A DNA stretch of 64,000 nt from Pseudomonadota bacterium (GCA_020161665.1 JAIUPA010000019.1:62001-126000), one strand, 5' to 3'. Counted from the stretch's first letter, positions 19,699 through 32,062 are shown. Made by a program: numbers and translations. Notes: generated by a model not told the origin, from the letters alone.

Positions 19699-20397
19699 AT
19701 GGGATCGAACGACTTCATAACCTTGTTTTTTCTGGTCGCAGCGGTGCTGATCTTTCTTCAGCTTCGCTCCGTGCTGGGTCGTCGGACCGGAAATGAAAAG
19801 CCGCCGTTCGATCCTTACAGCCCCAAGGATCTGGCCAAGGGTCCGGGTTCGGAAGACAGCAAGGTCGTCACCCTGCAGCGCAAGGGCGACACAGACAGCG
19901 ACAACCGCTACGCCGCGGTGGACGCCTATGCCAAGCCGGACACCGAGTTGAACGCGAAGCTGCGCGACGTGGTGAACGCGGATCCGTCCTTCGAGCCGAA
20001 GGAATTCCTCAACGGCGCACGCATGGCTTACGAAATGATTGTCATGGCTTTCGCCGAGGGCGATCGCAAAACGCTGAAGGGTCTTTTGTCGCGCGAAGTC
20101 TTCGATGGCTTCAACGCCGCGATCACCGAACGCGAGCAACGCGGCGAAACAGTGAAATCGACCTTTGTCGGCATCGAGAAGGCCGACATCGTTCAGGCCT
20201 CCGTCAAGGACAGCGAAGTGCAGGTCACGGTTCGCGTTCTGAGCCAGCTCATTTCAGCAACCTTTGCCAAGGATGGCAGCGTGGTGGATGGCGACGCCGA
20301 GGCGGTCGGTGAAGTCAACGATTTGTGGACCTTCTCCCGCGACGTGCGGTCCCGTGATCCGAACTGGAAACTCGTCGCAACTGAATCGGAACAATGA
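19699..20397 (+). CDS. timA: Tim44-like domain membrane protein (TimA family)
   Basis: One N-terminal transmembrane helix (about residues 6-22, ITLFFLVAAVLIFLQL) anchors the protein. A charged linker follows, then a C-terminal Tim44-like domain (about residues 90-232) with the KGLLSREVFDGF and FVGIEKADI segments. In alphaproteobacteria TimA has been linked to the inner membrane and is the presumed bacterial relative of mitochondrial Tim44. A function in protein transport is not proven. Its stop overlaps the mltA start by 4 bases, so timA, mltA, smr and the HTH gene form one operon. Confidence 0.87.
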   Translation: MGSNDFITLFFLVAAVLIFLQLRSVLGRRTGNEKPPFDPYSPKDLAKGPGSEDSKVVTLQRKGDTDSDNRYAAVDAYAKPDTELNAKLRDVVNADPSFEPKEFLNGARMAYEMIVMAFAEGDRKTLKGLLSREVFDGFNAAITEREQRGETVKSTFVGIEKADIVQASVKDSEVQVTVRVLSQLISATFAKDGSVVDGDAEAVGEVNDLWTFSRDVRSRDPNWKLVATESEQ

Positions 20398-21518
20398 GCG
20401 CGGACGCCGCAGATTTCTCACTCTTACCCGTCGCCTTTGCCGACCTTGAGGGCTGGCAGGGCGACGACCCTTCAGCCCTCTTTGCCGCGTTGAGGGATTG
20501 CCGGGCGCATGTGCGGGCGACCAAGCCCTACAGGCCCGGTTCACTGGGCCTGACCACGGAAGACCTGATGCCGCTTCTGGATGCGGCTGAAGGGTTCACC
20601 CCGGCCGATGCCGCCGCGGCGCGACAGTTTTTCGAAACCCATTGCCAGCCCTTCGCCATTCGTCTGGCCGAGAACCGCCGCGGCTTCGTCACCGGCTTTT
20701 ATGAGCCGGAGGTGGATGTTGCCGCTGCGCCGGATGAGGTGTGGCGCTATCCCTTCTATCGCCGCCCGTCAGACCTCATCGATGTGGATGACACCAACCG
20801 TCCGGCGGACATGCCTGCCGATTACCGCTTCGGTCTTCTGAAACCGGATGGCAGCATTGGTCTTTACCCGGATCGTGAGGCGGTGGATCGTGGCGCGCTT
20901 CAAGGTCGTGGGCTGGAAATCGCCTGGGCGAAATCGAAGGTCGATGTGTTCTTCGCCCATGTGCAAGGCGCGGCGCGCCTTGTCTATCCGGATGGTTCGA
21001 TGCGTCGCATCACCTATGCGGCCAAGGCCGGGCATCTCTTTTCCGGCATCGGCAGGCGGTTGATTGATCTGGGGGAGATCGAGGCCGCAGCCGTGTCGAT
21101 GCAGACAATTCGCGCCTGGCTCGCCGCAAACCCGGATCGGGTCGATGAAATCCTCTGGACCAACCGCTCCTATATTTTCTTCCGCGAAGCAGACGTTGCC
21201 GATGACAATGCCGGTCCGGTCGCGGCTGCCAAGGTGCCGCTGGTCGCTGGCCGGTCGCTGGCCGTGGATCGTATGATCCACACCTTCGGCTTTCCCTTTT
21301 TCGTTTCCGCGCCCACACTGACCCATCTTGATCAGGGCCAGCCGTTCCGCCGCCTGCTTCTGGCCCTCGATACCGGGTCGGCCATCATCGGCCCGGCGCG
21401 CGGCGATATCTTTACCGGCTCGGGTTTCGACGCCGGACAGATGGCGGGCACGATCAAGAACGCCGCTGATTTCACCATCCTCATTCCCAAGGCCGCAGCG
21501 CAGAGGTTTTTGAAATGA
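20394..21518 (+). CDS. mltA: Membrane-bound lytic murein transglycosylase A
   Basis: Cleaves glycan strands of peptidoglycan to give 1,6-anhydro-muropeptides. The double-psi beta-barrel 3D domain is recognised by GFYEPEVD near the N-terminus and by the C-terminal RGDIFTGSGFDAG, whose first aspartate is the catalytic acid position. Length 374 is in range. Neither a signal peptide nor a lipobox is visible after the chosen start, which overlaps timA. Either export needs an unusual signal or another start is used; no better one is seen. Placement with TimA, an inner-membrane protein, fits an envelope role. Confidence 0.9.
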   Translation: MSADAADFSLLPVAFADLEGWQGDDPSALFAALRDCRAHVRATKPYRPGSLGLTTEDLMPLLDAAEGFTPADAAAARQFFETHCQPFAIRLAENRRGFVTGFYEPEVDVAAAPDEVWRYPFYRRPSDLIDVDDTNRPADMPADYRFGLLKPDGSIGLYPDREAVDRGALQGRGLEIAWAKSKVDVFFAHVQGAARLVYPDGSMRRITYAAKAGHLFSGIGRRLIDLGEIEAAAVSMQTIRAWLAANPDRVDEILWTNRSYIFFREADVADDNAGPVAAAKVPLVAGRSLAVDRMIHTFGFPFFVSAPTLTHLDQGQPFRRLLLALDTGSAIIGPARGDIFTGSGFDAGQMAGTIKNAADFTILIPKAAAQRFLK

Positions 21519-22078
21519 AAAACCGGCGGGGGCTTGAGGCCGATGATCGTATCCTCTGGGGCAAGGTGGCGCGCACGGTTCGGGCGCTGCCGGGCCGCAT
21601 GGAAGATCTTCTCTGCTTCGAGCAAACCTATGACGAGCCGGATGCGCCCGTTGAATCTGCCCACCCCAAACCGCCGACTATGATCATCGAAACGGTGCCG
21701 ACTCCGGATAAGGATGCCAAGAATCCGGAGCAGCATCGCCATCACCCGCTTGAAAAGCCGGTCAAGCGCAAGCTGTCGCGCGGTGCGCTCGCGCTCGAAG
21801 CGCGCATTGACTTGCACGGACTTTTCCAGAGCGAAGCGCACAATGTCCTTCTCGATTTCATCATTCGCGCCCATGAGCGCGGTTTGCGCCACGTTCTGGT
21901 GATTACCGGCAAAGGCTCGTCCATGGGCAGCGAGGGCGCCTTGAAGCGTGCCCTTCCGCTGTGGTTCTCCAAGCCGGAGTTCCGCTTCTTCATTTCGTCT
22001 TACGAGACGGCGGCGCGAAACCACGGCGGGGAGGGTGCATTCTATGTGCGCCTCTCGCGGTCCAAGGGGGCACGCTGA
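21515..22078 (+). CDS. Smr (MutS2 C-terminal-like) domain protein
   Basis: Stand-alone Smr domain protein of 187 residues. The N-terminal half is variable and charged. The Smr domain lies at about residues 95-185, with the IDLHGLFQSEAH start motif (DLHG), the VLVITGKGS motif, and the C-terminal segment with HGGEGAFYVRL. Smr domains cut branched or single-stranded nucleic acids in MutS2; for stand-alone alphaproteobacterial forms the substrate is unknown. It overlaps mltA by 4 bases and the HTH gene by 1 base (TGATG), so all are co-translated. Confidence 0.88.
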   Translation: MKNRRGLEADDRILWGKVARTVRALPGRMEDLLCFEQTYDEPDAPVESAHPKPPTMIIETVPTPDKDAKNPEQHRHHPLEKPVKRKLSRGALALEARIDLHGLFQSEAHNVLLDFIIRAHERGLRHVLVITGKGSSMGSEGALKRALPLWFSKPEFRFFISSYETAARNHGGEGAFYVRLSRSKGAR

Positions 22079-22467
22079 TGGCGACACCCTTTGGTGAGGA
22101 AGTGCGCCGGTTGCGGGAGGAGCGGGGCGTGACGCAAAAGGAAATGGCCGCCGCCATCGGTGTCTCTGCGGCCTATCTGTCGGCGCTGGAGCATGGCCAT
22201 CGCGGCACACCGAGCTTCAATCTGCTGCAGCGCGTTGCCGGATACTTCAATGTCATCTGGGACGATGCCGAGGCATTGTTCTCCGTGGCGGGCATGTCGA
22301 ACCCCCGTGTGGTGGTGGATACGGCTGGGCTTCCCCCGGCCTATACGGCCCTTGCCAACCGCCTGGCGCGGGAATTGCGGCATCTTTCGCCCGAATCGGT
22401 CAGCGAGCTTGAAGCCGCGCTGGAAAAAGCAGCAGCAAATCGCGGCAATCCCCCGTTTTCTGCCTGA
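22078..22467 (+). CDS. XRE-family transcriptional regulator
   Basis: A 129-residue protein with an N-terminal helix-turn-helix (about residues 6-62: VRRLREERGVTQKEMAAA, then SAAYLSALEHGHRGTPS). The C-terminal half has no domain I recognise. The ATG overlaps the Smr stop. The unusually long sequence between the HTH helices (GHRGTPSFNLLQR) resembles rhizobial regulators found next to Smr genes. Targets are unknown; its own operon or gyrB downstream are possible but unsupported by a visible operator. Confidence 0.8.
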   Translation: MATPFGEEVRRLREERGVTQKEMAAAIGVSAAYLSALEHGHRGTPSFNLLQRVAGYFNVIWDDAEALFSVAGMSNPRVVVDTAGLPPAYTALANRLARELRHLSPESVSELEAALEKAAANRGNPPFSA

Positions 22468-25033
<2,566 letters not shown>

Positions 25034-25060
25034 CCGTCGAAAAGCCGTTTACGAATCAAC

Positions 25061-25096
25061 AAAAAGTCCCGGTGGAAAACCTCCGCCGGGACTTTT
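25061..25096 (+). terminator. gyrB terminator
   Basis: Stem AAAAGTCCCGG/CCGGGACTTTT around an inner imperfect GG/CC helix, starting 28 bases after the gyrB stop and ending in TTTTC. A-rich on the left, so it may also act on the minus strand. Confidence 0.8.
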
Positions 25097-25103
25097 CATT
25101 TGG

Positions 25104-25119
25104 TGTTTCACGTGAATCG
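25104..25119. other. parS-like site after gyrB
   Basis: TGTTTCACGTGAATCG matches parS except at two positions of the right arm. It lies between the gyrB terminator and the nitroreductase gene, 27 bases from a second such site. Confidence 0.6.
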
Positions 25120-25146
25120 CGCCCGGCGGGTTGTGGGGCTTTTCAC

Positions 25147-25162
25147 GGATTCACGTGAAACA
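25147..25162. other. parS-like site before nitroreductase stop
   Basis: GGATTCACGTGAAACA, two mismatches from parS, both in the left arm. With the site at 25104 it forms a close pair whose opposite arms are degenerate. The pair is about 10.6 kb from the proposed origin. Confidence 0.6.
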
Positions 25163-25171
25163 CTTTGTTAA

Positions 25172-25768
25172 TCATGCCTTGAAGGTGCCTTCGAACGCCA
25201 CTTCGGCCAGCGGCTTTCGCGGGCTCGGCGTCTCGCGGGCCTGCAAACCTTCGGGAAGCTTGGCCTTGTCGCCGCGCTTTCCGATGGCAAAAGCCAGCTC
25301 GGCGCGGTAGCCGTCCGGAACCCCCAGCACCTCGTGAACCTTGTCGAGATGAATGCCCGTCATGCCATGTGCGGCATAGCCAAGGAGCGACGCCTGAAGG
25401 GCAGCGCTGCCCCAGGCAGCACCGGCATCAAGGGAGTGGCTGTAGGAGGGAACTTCGTCCTGAGCGCCCGGTGGCAGAAGATGCGTCTTGGAAAGCAGAA
25501 AGACCAGCGCGCCAGCGTCCGAAGCCCAGCTCTTGTTGAAATCGTTCAACAGGCCAAGCAGCTTGTCGAAGTCCGGCGTTCCCTTCACCGCGTAAACAAA
25601 GCGCCAGGGCTGGGAATTGAATGCCGAAGGCGCCCAGCGTGCGGCATCGAGAATGGTCAGAAGGTCGGATGGCGGAACAGCCGAACCATCAAAGGCGCGC
25701 GGCGACCAGCGGTCAAGAAAGAGGGGCTCGACGGGGTATTCGCTGGAGCGGGGGTTGGTGAAGGTCAT
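25172..25768 (-). CDS. Nitroreductase family protein
   Basis: FMN- and NAD(P)H-dependent oxidoreductase of the nitroreductase fold, cytosolic, typical length just under 200 residues. The N-terminal RWSPRAFD segment matches the Rx(S)xRxF FMN-binding start, AARWAPSAFNSQPWRFVY is the classical second motif, and the glycine-rich AWGSAALQASLLGYAAHGM helix is in place. Physiological substrate unknown. ATG 25768 is used; another ATG lies one codon upstream. It is preceded by a 195-base spacer to the divergent M48-like gene. Confidence 0.88.
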   Translation of the reverse strand: MTFTNPRSSEYPVEPLFLDRWSPRAFDGSAVPPSDLLTILDAARWAPSAFNSQPWRFVYAVKGTPDFDKLLGLLNDFNKSWASDAGALVFLLSKTHLLPPGAQDEVPSYSHSLDAGAAWGSAALQASLLGYAAHGMTGIHLDKVHEVLGVPDGYRAELAFAIGKRGDKAKLPEGLQARETPSPRKPLAEVAFEGTFKA

Positions 25769-25963
25769 CATGTCTCTCGTGGATGCGGCACCGGAGGATG
25801 GTGCGGGGAAGGTGAGCCGTTTAGGCTTGCCGCCCTAAGATAGGAACAGAAGGGCCACACGCAAAGCACAGCATTCCAGAAAGAGGCCACATCGGGGGAA
25901 TGATCGGCCCTCGGGGTCTGACAAGACGCAAATTTGCTTGGCTTAGGGTGGGACGAATCGGCT
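25769..25963. other. Divergent spacer, nitroreductase / SprT-like gene
   Basis: Presumably holds both promoters. No conserved operator, riboswitch or RNA gene is recognised in these 195 bases. Confidence 0.35.
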
Positions 25964-26743
25964 ATGCAAAGGCCAATGTTTTCCTTTCTCACGAAAAAGC
26001 GAACCATCCGCCGCCCGCCACCCGCGCAAAATACGCGCACGGTGGAGGTGCTGGGCCGCGCCCTGCCGTTGTCCATACGTGAAAATCACCGCGCTACACG
26101 TATTACGCTGCGGATCGAGCCGGGTGGTCGGGCGCTGAAAATGACGGTGCCGTATGGAATACGTCGCCAGGATGTCGATGATTTCCTGAGCCGTCATGAA
26201 GGTTGGCTTCGTGAACGCATCGCCCGTCTTGATGCGGCGACATCCTCAGCGCTGGCCGATGGCGGCAGCATTTCGGTTCGCGGAGTCCGCCACCGCATCG
26301 AACATAGCGGCAAGGTGCGCGGCGTGACCGAAAGCGTGCTGATCGATGGCGAGGCCGTGTTGCGCGTTAGCGGTCTGCCGGAGCAGATCGCCCGCCGCAT
26401 CATGGCGTTTCTGAAAGCCGAGGCGCGCAAGGATCTCACAGCCCGGGTCAAGGTTCACACGACGGCCATCGGCAGGCCCGCGAAGTCGATCACCTTGAAG
26501 GATACCCGCAGCCGCTGGGGCTCCTGCACGCATGATGGCGCCTTGAGCTTTTCCTGGCGCATCGTCATGGCACCGCCGGACATTCTTGATTATCTCGCCG
26601 CGCATGAAGTGGCGCACCTGAAGGAAATGAACCACGGACCGGCCTTCTGGGCCTTGTGCGAGAAACTGTGTCCCGGAACGGAAAGTGCAAAGCGCTGGCT
26701 GAAGCAGCACGGAAGCGCCCTCCATGCGGTCGATTTCAGCTGA
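25964..26743 (+). CDS. SprT/M48-like zinc metallopeptidase (YgjP/DUF45 family)
   Basis: The 259-residue protein has the zinc-binding motif HEVAHLKEMNH (residues about 214-224), in which HExxH supplies two ligands and the glutamate the catalytic base. It follows the SRWGSCT segment that marks the YgjP/DUF45 group. The N-terminal half (LPLSIRENHRATRITLRI) is the family-specific beta domain. Annotated elsewhere as M48 peptidase or UTP pyrophosphatase-like; true substrate unknown. Start uncertain: ATG 25964 chosen; ATG 25976 and TTG 25934 are in frame. Confidence 0.8.
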   Translation: MQRPMFSFLTKKRTIRRPPPAQNTRTVEVLGRALPLSIRENHRATRITLRIEPGGRALKMTVPYGIRRQDVDDFLSRHEGWLRERIARLDAATSSALADGGSISVRGVRHRIEHSGKVRGVTESVLIDGEAVLRVSGLPEQIARRIMAFLKAEARKDLTARVKVHTTAIGRPAKSITLKDTRSRWGSCTHDGALSFSWRIVMAPPDILDYLAAHEVAHLKEMNHGPAFWALCEKLCPGTESAKRWLKQHGSALHAVDFS

Positions 26744-26897
26744 TCGGCGAGCAAAACCCGGGCCTCTGATCAAATGTATCGGCAAAATCCGAGCATCTGT
26801 CCGCGTCCAGATCGGATGATTGGCGCAAGGCTTTGAATGCGGCAAATCCGCTCAATTCCTCTCGACTCACGCTTCGTTTCATGCGACTCCGCTTGCC

Positions 26898-27554
26898 ATG
26901 AAACCGGATATCAAAATTTGCGGATTGAAGACGGAAGAGGCGGTCGAAAAGGCCGTGGCGCGTGGCGCAAGCCATGTGGGCTTTATCTTCTTTCCGAAAA
27001 GTCCTCGTAATATTGAACCGGCGCTGGCAGGCGAGATTGCCGAGATTGCCCGTGGCAAGGCCAAGATCGTCGCGGTGACGGTCGATGCCGACACGGATGA
27101 TCTCGACGAGATTGTCGATCAGCTTCGCCCGGACATGCTCCAGCTTCACGGCAGTGAAAGTCCGGAGCGCATGTTGATGCTGAAAGCGCTCTACAGCCTG
27201 CCGATGATCAAAGCCTTCGCCGTTCGCGACGAGGATGATTTAAGGCGCATCGATCCCTATATCGGGCTCGCGGATCGCTTTCTGTTTGACGCCAAGCCGC
27301 CCAAGGGTTCGGAACTGCCCGGCGGCAACGGCGTTTCGTTTGACTGGTGTATTCTGCGTTCGCTGGACGATAGCATTGACTACATGCTGTCCGGCGGGTT
27401 GAACAGGCAGAACGTCGGTGAGGCACTGGCGCTGACAGGCGCTCGGGCCATTGATATTTCCTCGGGCGTGGAAAGCGCGCCGGGTGTCAAGGATCTCGCT
27501 CTCATGGATGCCTTCTTCGATGCTGTCGAAGCGGCCGTATCCAAAGGCGAATGA
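26898..27554 (+). CDS. trpF: Phosphoribosylanthranilate isomerase
   Basis: Third step of tryptophan synthesis from chorismate: Amadori isomerisation of phosphoribosylanthranilate. The catalytic cysteine lies in DIKICGLKT at the N-terminus and the general acid aspartate in FLFDAKPPKG. A phosphate-binding LSGGLNRQNV segment follows, and the product is 218 residues long. ATG 26898 is chosen because the upstream open part does not resemble the family. It starts the trpF-trpB-trpA-accD-folC row; the other tryptophan genes are not in the window. Confidence 0.95.
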   Translation: MKPDIKICGLKTEEAVEKAVARGASHVGFIFFPKSPRNIEPALAGEIAEIARGKAKIVAVTVDADTDDLDEIVDQLRPDMLQLHGSESPERMLMLKALYSLPMIKAFAVRDEDDLRRIDPYIGLADRFLFDAKPPKGSELPGGNGVSFDWCILRSLDDSIDYMLSGGLNRQNVGEALALTGARAIDISSGVESAPGVKDLALMDAFFDAVEAAVSKGE

Positions 27555-27569
27555 AGACGGAGTGGTAGA

Positions 27570-28790
27570 GTGAACACAATTTTGCAGCCCAATTCCTATC
27601 GCTCGGGCCCCGACGAAAATGGCCGTTTCGGCATTTACGGCGGTCGCTTCGTGGCGGAAACCCTGATGCCGCTGATCCTGGATCTGCAGGCGGAATGGGA
27701 AAAGGCCAAGACCGATCCCGAATTCAAGGCGGAGCTTGCCCATCTCGGCAAGCATTATACCGGCCGCCCCAGCCCGCTTTATTTTGCCGAGCGTCTGACG
27801 GAACACCTCGGCGGCGCGAAGATTTACTTCAAGCGCGAAGAGCTGAACCACACGGGTTCGCACAAGATCAACAATTGCCTTGGCCAGATCCTTCTGGCAA
27901 AGCGCATGGGCAAGACCCGCATCATCGCGGAAACCGGCGCCGGTCAGCATGGCGTGGCCTCGGCCACCGTGGCCGCCCGTTTTGGTCTGCCTTGCGTCGT
28001 CTATATGGGCGCAACGGATGTCGAGCGTCAGGCCCCGAACGTGTTCCGCATGAAGCTTCTGGGTGCGGAAGTTCGTCCCGTAACGGCGGGCAACGGCACG
28101 CTGAAGGACGCCATGAACGAGGCGCTGCGCGACTGGGTGACCAATGTCGAGGATACCTATTATCTGATTGGCACGGCGGCGGGTCCGCATCCCTATCCGG
28201 AAATGGTGCGCGAATTTCAGGCCGTCATCGGTGACGAAGCCAAGGTCCAGATGCTGGAAGCCGAAGGCCGTCTGCCGGATGTGGTCATCGCTGCCGTTGG
28301 CGGTGGATCGAATGCCATTGGCATTTTCCACCCCTTCCTGGACGACAAGGACGTGAAGATCGTCGGCGTTGAAGCCGGCGGTCGCGGTCTTGAAGGTCAG
28401 GAACATTGCGCGTCGATCACTGCGGGCAGCCCCGGCGTTCTTCACGGCAACCGCACCTATCTCCTGCAGGATGGCGACGGCCAGATCTTCGAAGGCCATT
28501 CGATTTCCGCCGGTCTCGATTACCCCGGCATCGGCCCCGAGCATGCCTGGTTGAACGATACGGGTCGCGCTGAATATGTGCCGATCATGGACCATGAAGC
28601 ACTTGAGGCCTTCCAGCTTCTGACCCGCCTTGAAGGCATCATCCCGGCCCTGGAGCCGAGCCATGCGCTGGCTGAAGTGATCAAGCGCGCCCCGAAGATG
28701 GGCAAGGACGAAATCATCCTGATGAACCTGTCCGGTCGTGGCGACAAGGATATCTTCACCGTCGGCAAGCTTCTGGGCATGGGAGAATAA
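27570..28790 (+). CDS. trpB: Tryptophan synthase beta chain
   Basis: PLP enzyme that joins indole and serine to make tryptophan. The PLP lysine sits in HTGSHKINN, the glycine-rich phosphate loop is GGGSNAIG, and the catalytic glutamate lies in the ETGAGQHG region. At 406 residues it is a normal TrpB1. The start is GTG at 27570, with GGAG about eight bases upstream, 15 bases after trpF. trpA follows after two bases, as expected for a complex made in equal amounts. Confidence 0.97.
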   Translation: MNTILQPNSYRSGPDENGRFGIYGGRFVAETLMPLILDLQAEWEKAKTDPEFKAELAHLGKHYTGRPSPLYFAERLTEHLGGAKIYFKREELNHTGSHKINNCLGQILLAKRMGKTRIIAETGAGQHGVASATVAARFGLPCVVYMGATDVERQAPNVFRMKLLGAEVRPVTAGNGTLKDAMNEALRDWVTNVEDTYYLIGTAAGPHPYPEMVREFQAVIGDEAKVQMLEAEGRLPDVVIAAVGGGSNAIGIFHPFLDDKDVKIVGVEAGGRGLEGQEHCASITAGSPGVLHGNRTYLLQDGDGQIFEGHSISAGLDYPGIGPEHAWLNDTGRAEYVPIMDHEALEAFQLLTRLEGIIPALEPSHALAEVIKRAPKMGKDEIILMNLSGRGDKDIFTVGKLLGMGE

Positions 28791-28792
28791 GA

Positions 28793-29632
28793 ATGACGGC
28801 GCGTATGGAAAAGCGCTTTGCGGCGCTGAAAGCTGAAAACCGTCCGGCCCTCGTCACCTATTTCATGGGCGGCGATCCGGATTACGAAACCTCGCTCGCC
28901 ATCATGAAGGCGCTGCCCGCAGCCGGTGCCGATGTTATCGAACTGGGCATGCCCTTTTCCGATCCAATGGCCGATGGCCCGGCCATTCAGTTGGCCGGTC
29001 AGCGTGCCCTGCATGGCGGCCAGACGCTGAAGAAGACGGTTGCGCTTGCCGCCGAGTTTCGCAAGACGGACAAGGACACGCCGATCGTTCTGATGGGCTA
29101 TTACAATCCCATCTACATCTACGGCGTTGAAAAGTTCCTTGATGATGCGGTCGCCGCCGGCATTGATGGTCTGATCGTGGTCGATCTGCCGCCTGAAATG
29201 GATGACGAGCTTTGCATCCCGGCTCTTGCCAAGGGGGTGAGCTTCATCCGTCTGGCGACGCCGACGACCGATGACAAGCGCCTGCCCACGGTTCTCACCA
29301 ACACGTCGGGTTTCGTCTATTACATCTCGATGAACGGTATCACGGGGTCTGCCTTGCCCGATCCGTCGCTGGTTTCGGGGGCTGTGGCGCGCATCAAGGC
29401 GCATACGGATCTGCCGATCTGCGTCGGCTTTGGTGTGAAGACGGCGGAACATGCCCGCCTGATTGGGGCCTCTGCCGATGGCGTGGTGGTCGGTACGGCC
29501 ATTGTCAACCGCGTGGCGGGAAGCCTCGATGCCCATGGCAAGGCCACGGCAAACACCGTCGAAGAGACGATTTCGCTGGTGCGTGAGTTGAGCGATGGTG
29601 TTCGTGCGGCCCGTGCCGTTGCGGCCGAGTAA
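28793..29632 (+). CDS. trpA: Tryptophan synthase alpha chain
   Basis: Cleaves indole-3-glycerol phosphate to indole, which is channelled to TrpB. The (beta/alpha)8 barrel shows the catalytic glutamate in [15 protein letters not shown], the aspartate in [11 protein letters not shown], and the phosphate-binding GFGVKTAEH near the C-terminus. Length 279 is normal for Rhizobiaceae. Confidence 0.96.
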   Translation: MTARMEKRFAALKAENRPALVTYFMGGDPDYETSLAIMKALPAAGADVIELGMPFSDPMADGPAIQLAGQRALHGGQTLKKTVALAAEFRKTDKDTPIVLMGYYNPIYIYGVEKFLDDAVAAGIDGLIVVDLPPEMDDELCIPALAKGVSFIRLATPTTDDKRLPTVLTNTSGFVYYISMNGITGSALPDPSLVSGAVARIKAHTDLPICVGFGVKTAEHARLIGASADGVVVGTAIVNRVAGSLDAHGKATANTVEETISLVRELSDGVRAARAVAAE

Positions 29633-29738
29633 GCCAAACCGGGCGGAAGCGTAAATGCGCTTTTGCCATCGGACGAAGAAAAGAATAAGAACGGTTATCC
29701 CGAGGGAACGGGAACTGACAGAACGGGAGTGATGAACC

Positions 29739-30614
29739 TTGAACTGGATTACCAATTACGTTCGCCCGAAGATCAACTCCATGCTCGGCCGTCCCGAGCG
29801 GGAGGTGCCGGAGAACCTGTGGATCAAGTGCCCTGAAACGGGCGAGATGGTCTTCCACAAGGACCTCGAGGAAAACAAGTGGGTGATCCCGGCCTCTGGC
29901 TATCACATGAAGATGCCCGCCAAGGCTCGTCTTCTCGACCTCTTCGATGATGGTCAGTATGAGGCGTTTGTTCAGCCGAAGGTCGCGACCGATCCGCTGA
30001 AGTTCCGTGATTCCAAGAAGTACATCGACCGCCTGAAGGACAGCCGTACCAAGACCGAGCAGGACGATACGATTGTCGCCGGTCTGGGCCGCGTCAAGGG
30101 TGTGAAGCTCGTGGCCGTCGTGCATGAATTCACCTTCATGGGCGGCTCTCTTGGCATGGCTGCGGGTGAAGCGATCGTGAAGGCTTTCGAGCGCGCCCTT
30201 GCTGAAAAGTGCCCGCTGGTGCTCTTCCCCGCTTCGGGCGGTGCACGCATGCAGGAAGGTATTCTTTCGCTGATGCAGATGCCGCGCACCACGGTCATGG
30301 TCGACATGCTCAAGGAAGCCGGTCTTCCCTACATCGTCGTGCTGACCAACCCGACCACGGGTGGCGTGACCGCATCCTATGCCATGCTGGGTGATCTCCA
30401 CATTGCCGAACCGGGCGCTGAAATCTGCTTTGCCGGCAAGCGCGTCATCGAGCAGACCATTCGTGAAAAGCTGCCGCCGGGCTTCCAGACCTCGGAATAC
30501 CTGCTGGAGCATGGCATGGTCGACATGGTGGTGGACCGCCGTGAAATCGCCGATACGCTGGCCCGGGTGCTCACCATTTTGATGAAGCAGCCAGATCCGG
30601 CCAAGGCGGCCTGA
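29739..30614 (+). CDS. accD: Acetyl-CoA carboxylase carboxyltransferase subunit beta
   Basis: Beta subunit of the carboxyltransferase that makes malonyl-CoA for fatty-acid synthesis. The crotonase-like core is intact ([36 protein letters not shown]). The N-terminal zinc ribbon, four cysteines in E. coli, is degenerate: of the usual two CxxC pairs only one cysteine remains (IKCPETGEM, then IPASG in place of the second pair). The start is TTG 29739 with GGGAGTGA upstream; an ATG at 29732 is out of frame. Placement between trpA and folC is the usual rhizobial order. Confidence 0.95.
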   Translation: MNWITNYVRPKINSMLGRPEREVPENLWIKCPETGEMVFHKDLEENKWVIPASGYHMKMPAKARLLDLFDDGQYEAFVQPKVATDPLKFRDSKKYIDRLKDSRTKTEQDDTIVAGLGRVKGVKLVAVVHEFTFMGGSLGMAAGEAIVKAFERALAEKCPLVLFPASGGARMQEGILSLMQMPRTTVMVDMLKEAGLPYIVVLTNPTTGGVTASYAMLGDLHIAEPGAEICFAGKRVIEQTIREKLPPGFQTSEYLLEHGMVDMVVDRREIADTLARVLTILMKQPDPAKAA

Positions 30615-30715
30615 ACGAGCGAAGACAAAAACAATTCGAGCGGGGTGGGGCTGAAAGTGCCGCATCCCGCTTCTTCATGATCCCGCCCTGAGCGGGAGAC
30701 TGCGGAAAGCCGACG

Positions 30716-32062
30716 ATGACGGACATATCGAAGAGCAAGGCGGAACGTGAGATCGACCGCCTGATGACCCTGCATCCGAAAGGTTACGACCTTTCCTTGG
30801 ATCGTATTCGGGGGCTGCTCGAAAAGCTTGGCAATCCGCAGCACCATCTGCCCCCGATCATTCATATTGCCGGAACAAACGGCAAAGGCTCCGCATCGGC
30901 CTTTTCCCGTGCGCTGCTGGAAGCCGCCGGTTACGCCGTGCATGTCCATACCTCGCCGCATCTCGTCAACTGGCATGAACGCTATCGCATCGGCGTGAAG
31001 GGCGGTCGCGGGCAATACATTGACGATGAGCGCTTCGCCGAAGCCCTGCTGCGCATCGGCAAGGCGAATGACGACCAGCCGATCACGGTGTTTGAAATCC
31101 TCACCGCCGCCACCTTCCTGTTCTTCTCGGAAATTCCGGCCGATGCCGTGATTCTGGAAGTGGGCCTAGGCGGGCGCTTCGATGCGACGAATGTCATCGA
31201 TCGCCCGGCGGTTTCGGTGATCATGCCGATCTCGCTCGATCATCAGGCGTTTCTCGGCGACCGGGTGGAACTGATTGCCGCGGAAAAGGCGGGTATCATC
31301 AAGCGAGGCTGCCCGACCGTTATCGGTTTTCAGGAATTCGATGCGGCCCGCGATGTGCTGATCCACACCGCCGAGCGCCTGCGTTGCCCGCATTGGGTCT
31401 ATGGGCAGGATTTTTCGGCCCATGAGGAGTTTGGCCGCCTCGTTTATCAGGATGACGAAGGCCTGTCGGATCTGACACTGCCCGCCCTTCCCGGACGCCA
31501 TCAGCTGGCCAATGCCGCCGCTGCCATCCGCGCGGTTCGGGCTGCAGGTTTTGGCATCAGCGATACGGCCATGGACAAGGCCATGGTTTCGGTCGAATGG
31601 CCGGGCCGTCTGCAACGTTTGAAGACCGGCCATCTCCTCGACATCGCGCCGAAAGGCTCGGAAATCTGGATCGATGGCGGTCATAATCCCGGTGCCGCCG
31701 AAGTCATTGCCGAAGCACTGGCGAATTTCGAGGAAGCCGATCCCCGTCCGCTCTATTTCATCGCGGGCATGATCAACACCAAGGACTCGCTCGGCTACTT
31801 CCGTGCCTTTGAAGGTCTGGTTGAGCGTGTCTTCACCGTTCCGATTCGCGGGACGGAAGCGATGATTGATCCGGTGGTTTTGGCCAATTCCGCCTGCGAT
31901 GCGGGCCTGAACGCCCAGCCCATGGAAAACATCGCGCAGGCGATGACGGAAATCCGTTCGCTTGCGGCGGGTTCTGACAAGCGTCCGCCCCGCATCCTGA
32001 TCGCCGGTTCCCTCTATCTGGCGGGGAATGCGCTGGCCGAGAATGGCACGCCGCCCGTCTGA
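30716..32062 (+). CDS. folC: Folylpolyglutamate synthase / dihydrofolate synthase
   Basis: Adds glutamate to dihydropteroate and folates. Mur-ligase fold with P-loop HIAGTNGKGSAS at about residues 49-60, metal-binding and linker residues in LEVGLGGRFDATNV, the SLDHQAFLG segment, and the C-terminal domain with DGGHNPGA. Length 448 is normal. It follows accD by 101 bases and most likely shares its transcript. Confidence 0.95.
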   Translation: MTDISKSKAEREIDRLMTLHPKGYDLSLDRIRGLLEKLGNPQHHLPPIIHIAGTNGKGSASAFSRALLEAAGYAVHVHTSPHLVNWHERYRIGVKGGRGQYIDDERFAEALLRIGKANDDQPITVFEILTAATFLFFSEIPADAVILEVGLGGRFDATNVIDRPAVSVIMPISLDHQAFLGDRVELIAAEKAGIIKRGCPTVIGFQEFDAARDVLIHTAERLRCPHWVYGQDFSAHEEFGRLVYQDDEGLSDLTLPALPGRHQLANAAAAIRAVRAAGFGISDTAMDKAMVSVEWPGRLQRLKTGHLLDIAPKGSEIWIDGGHNPGAAEVIAEALANFEEADPRPLYFIAGMINTKDSLGYFRAFEGLVERVFTVPIRGTEAMIDPVVLANSACDAGLNAQPMENIAQAMTEIRSLAAGSDKRPPRILIAGSLYLAGNALAENGTPPV

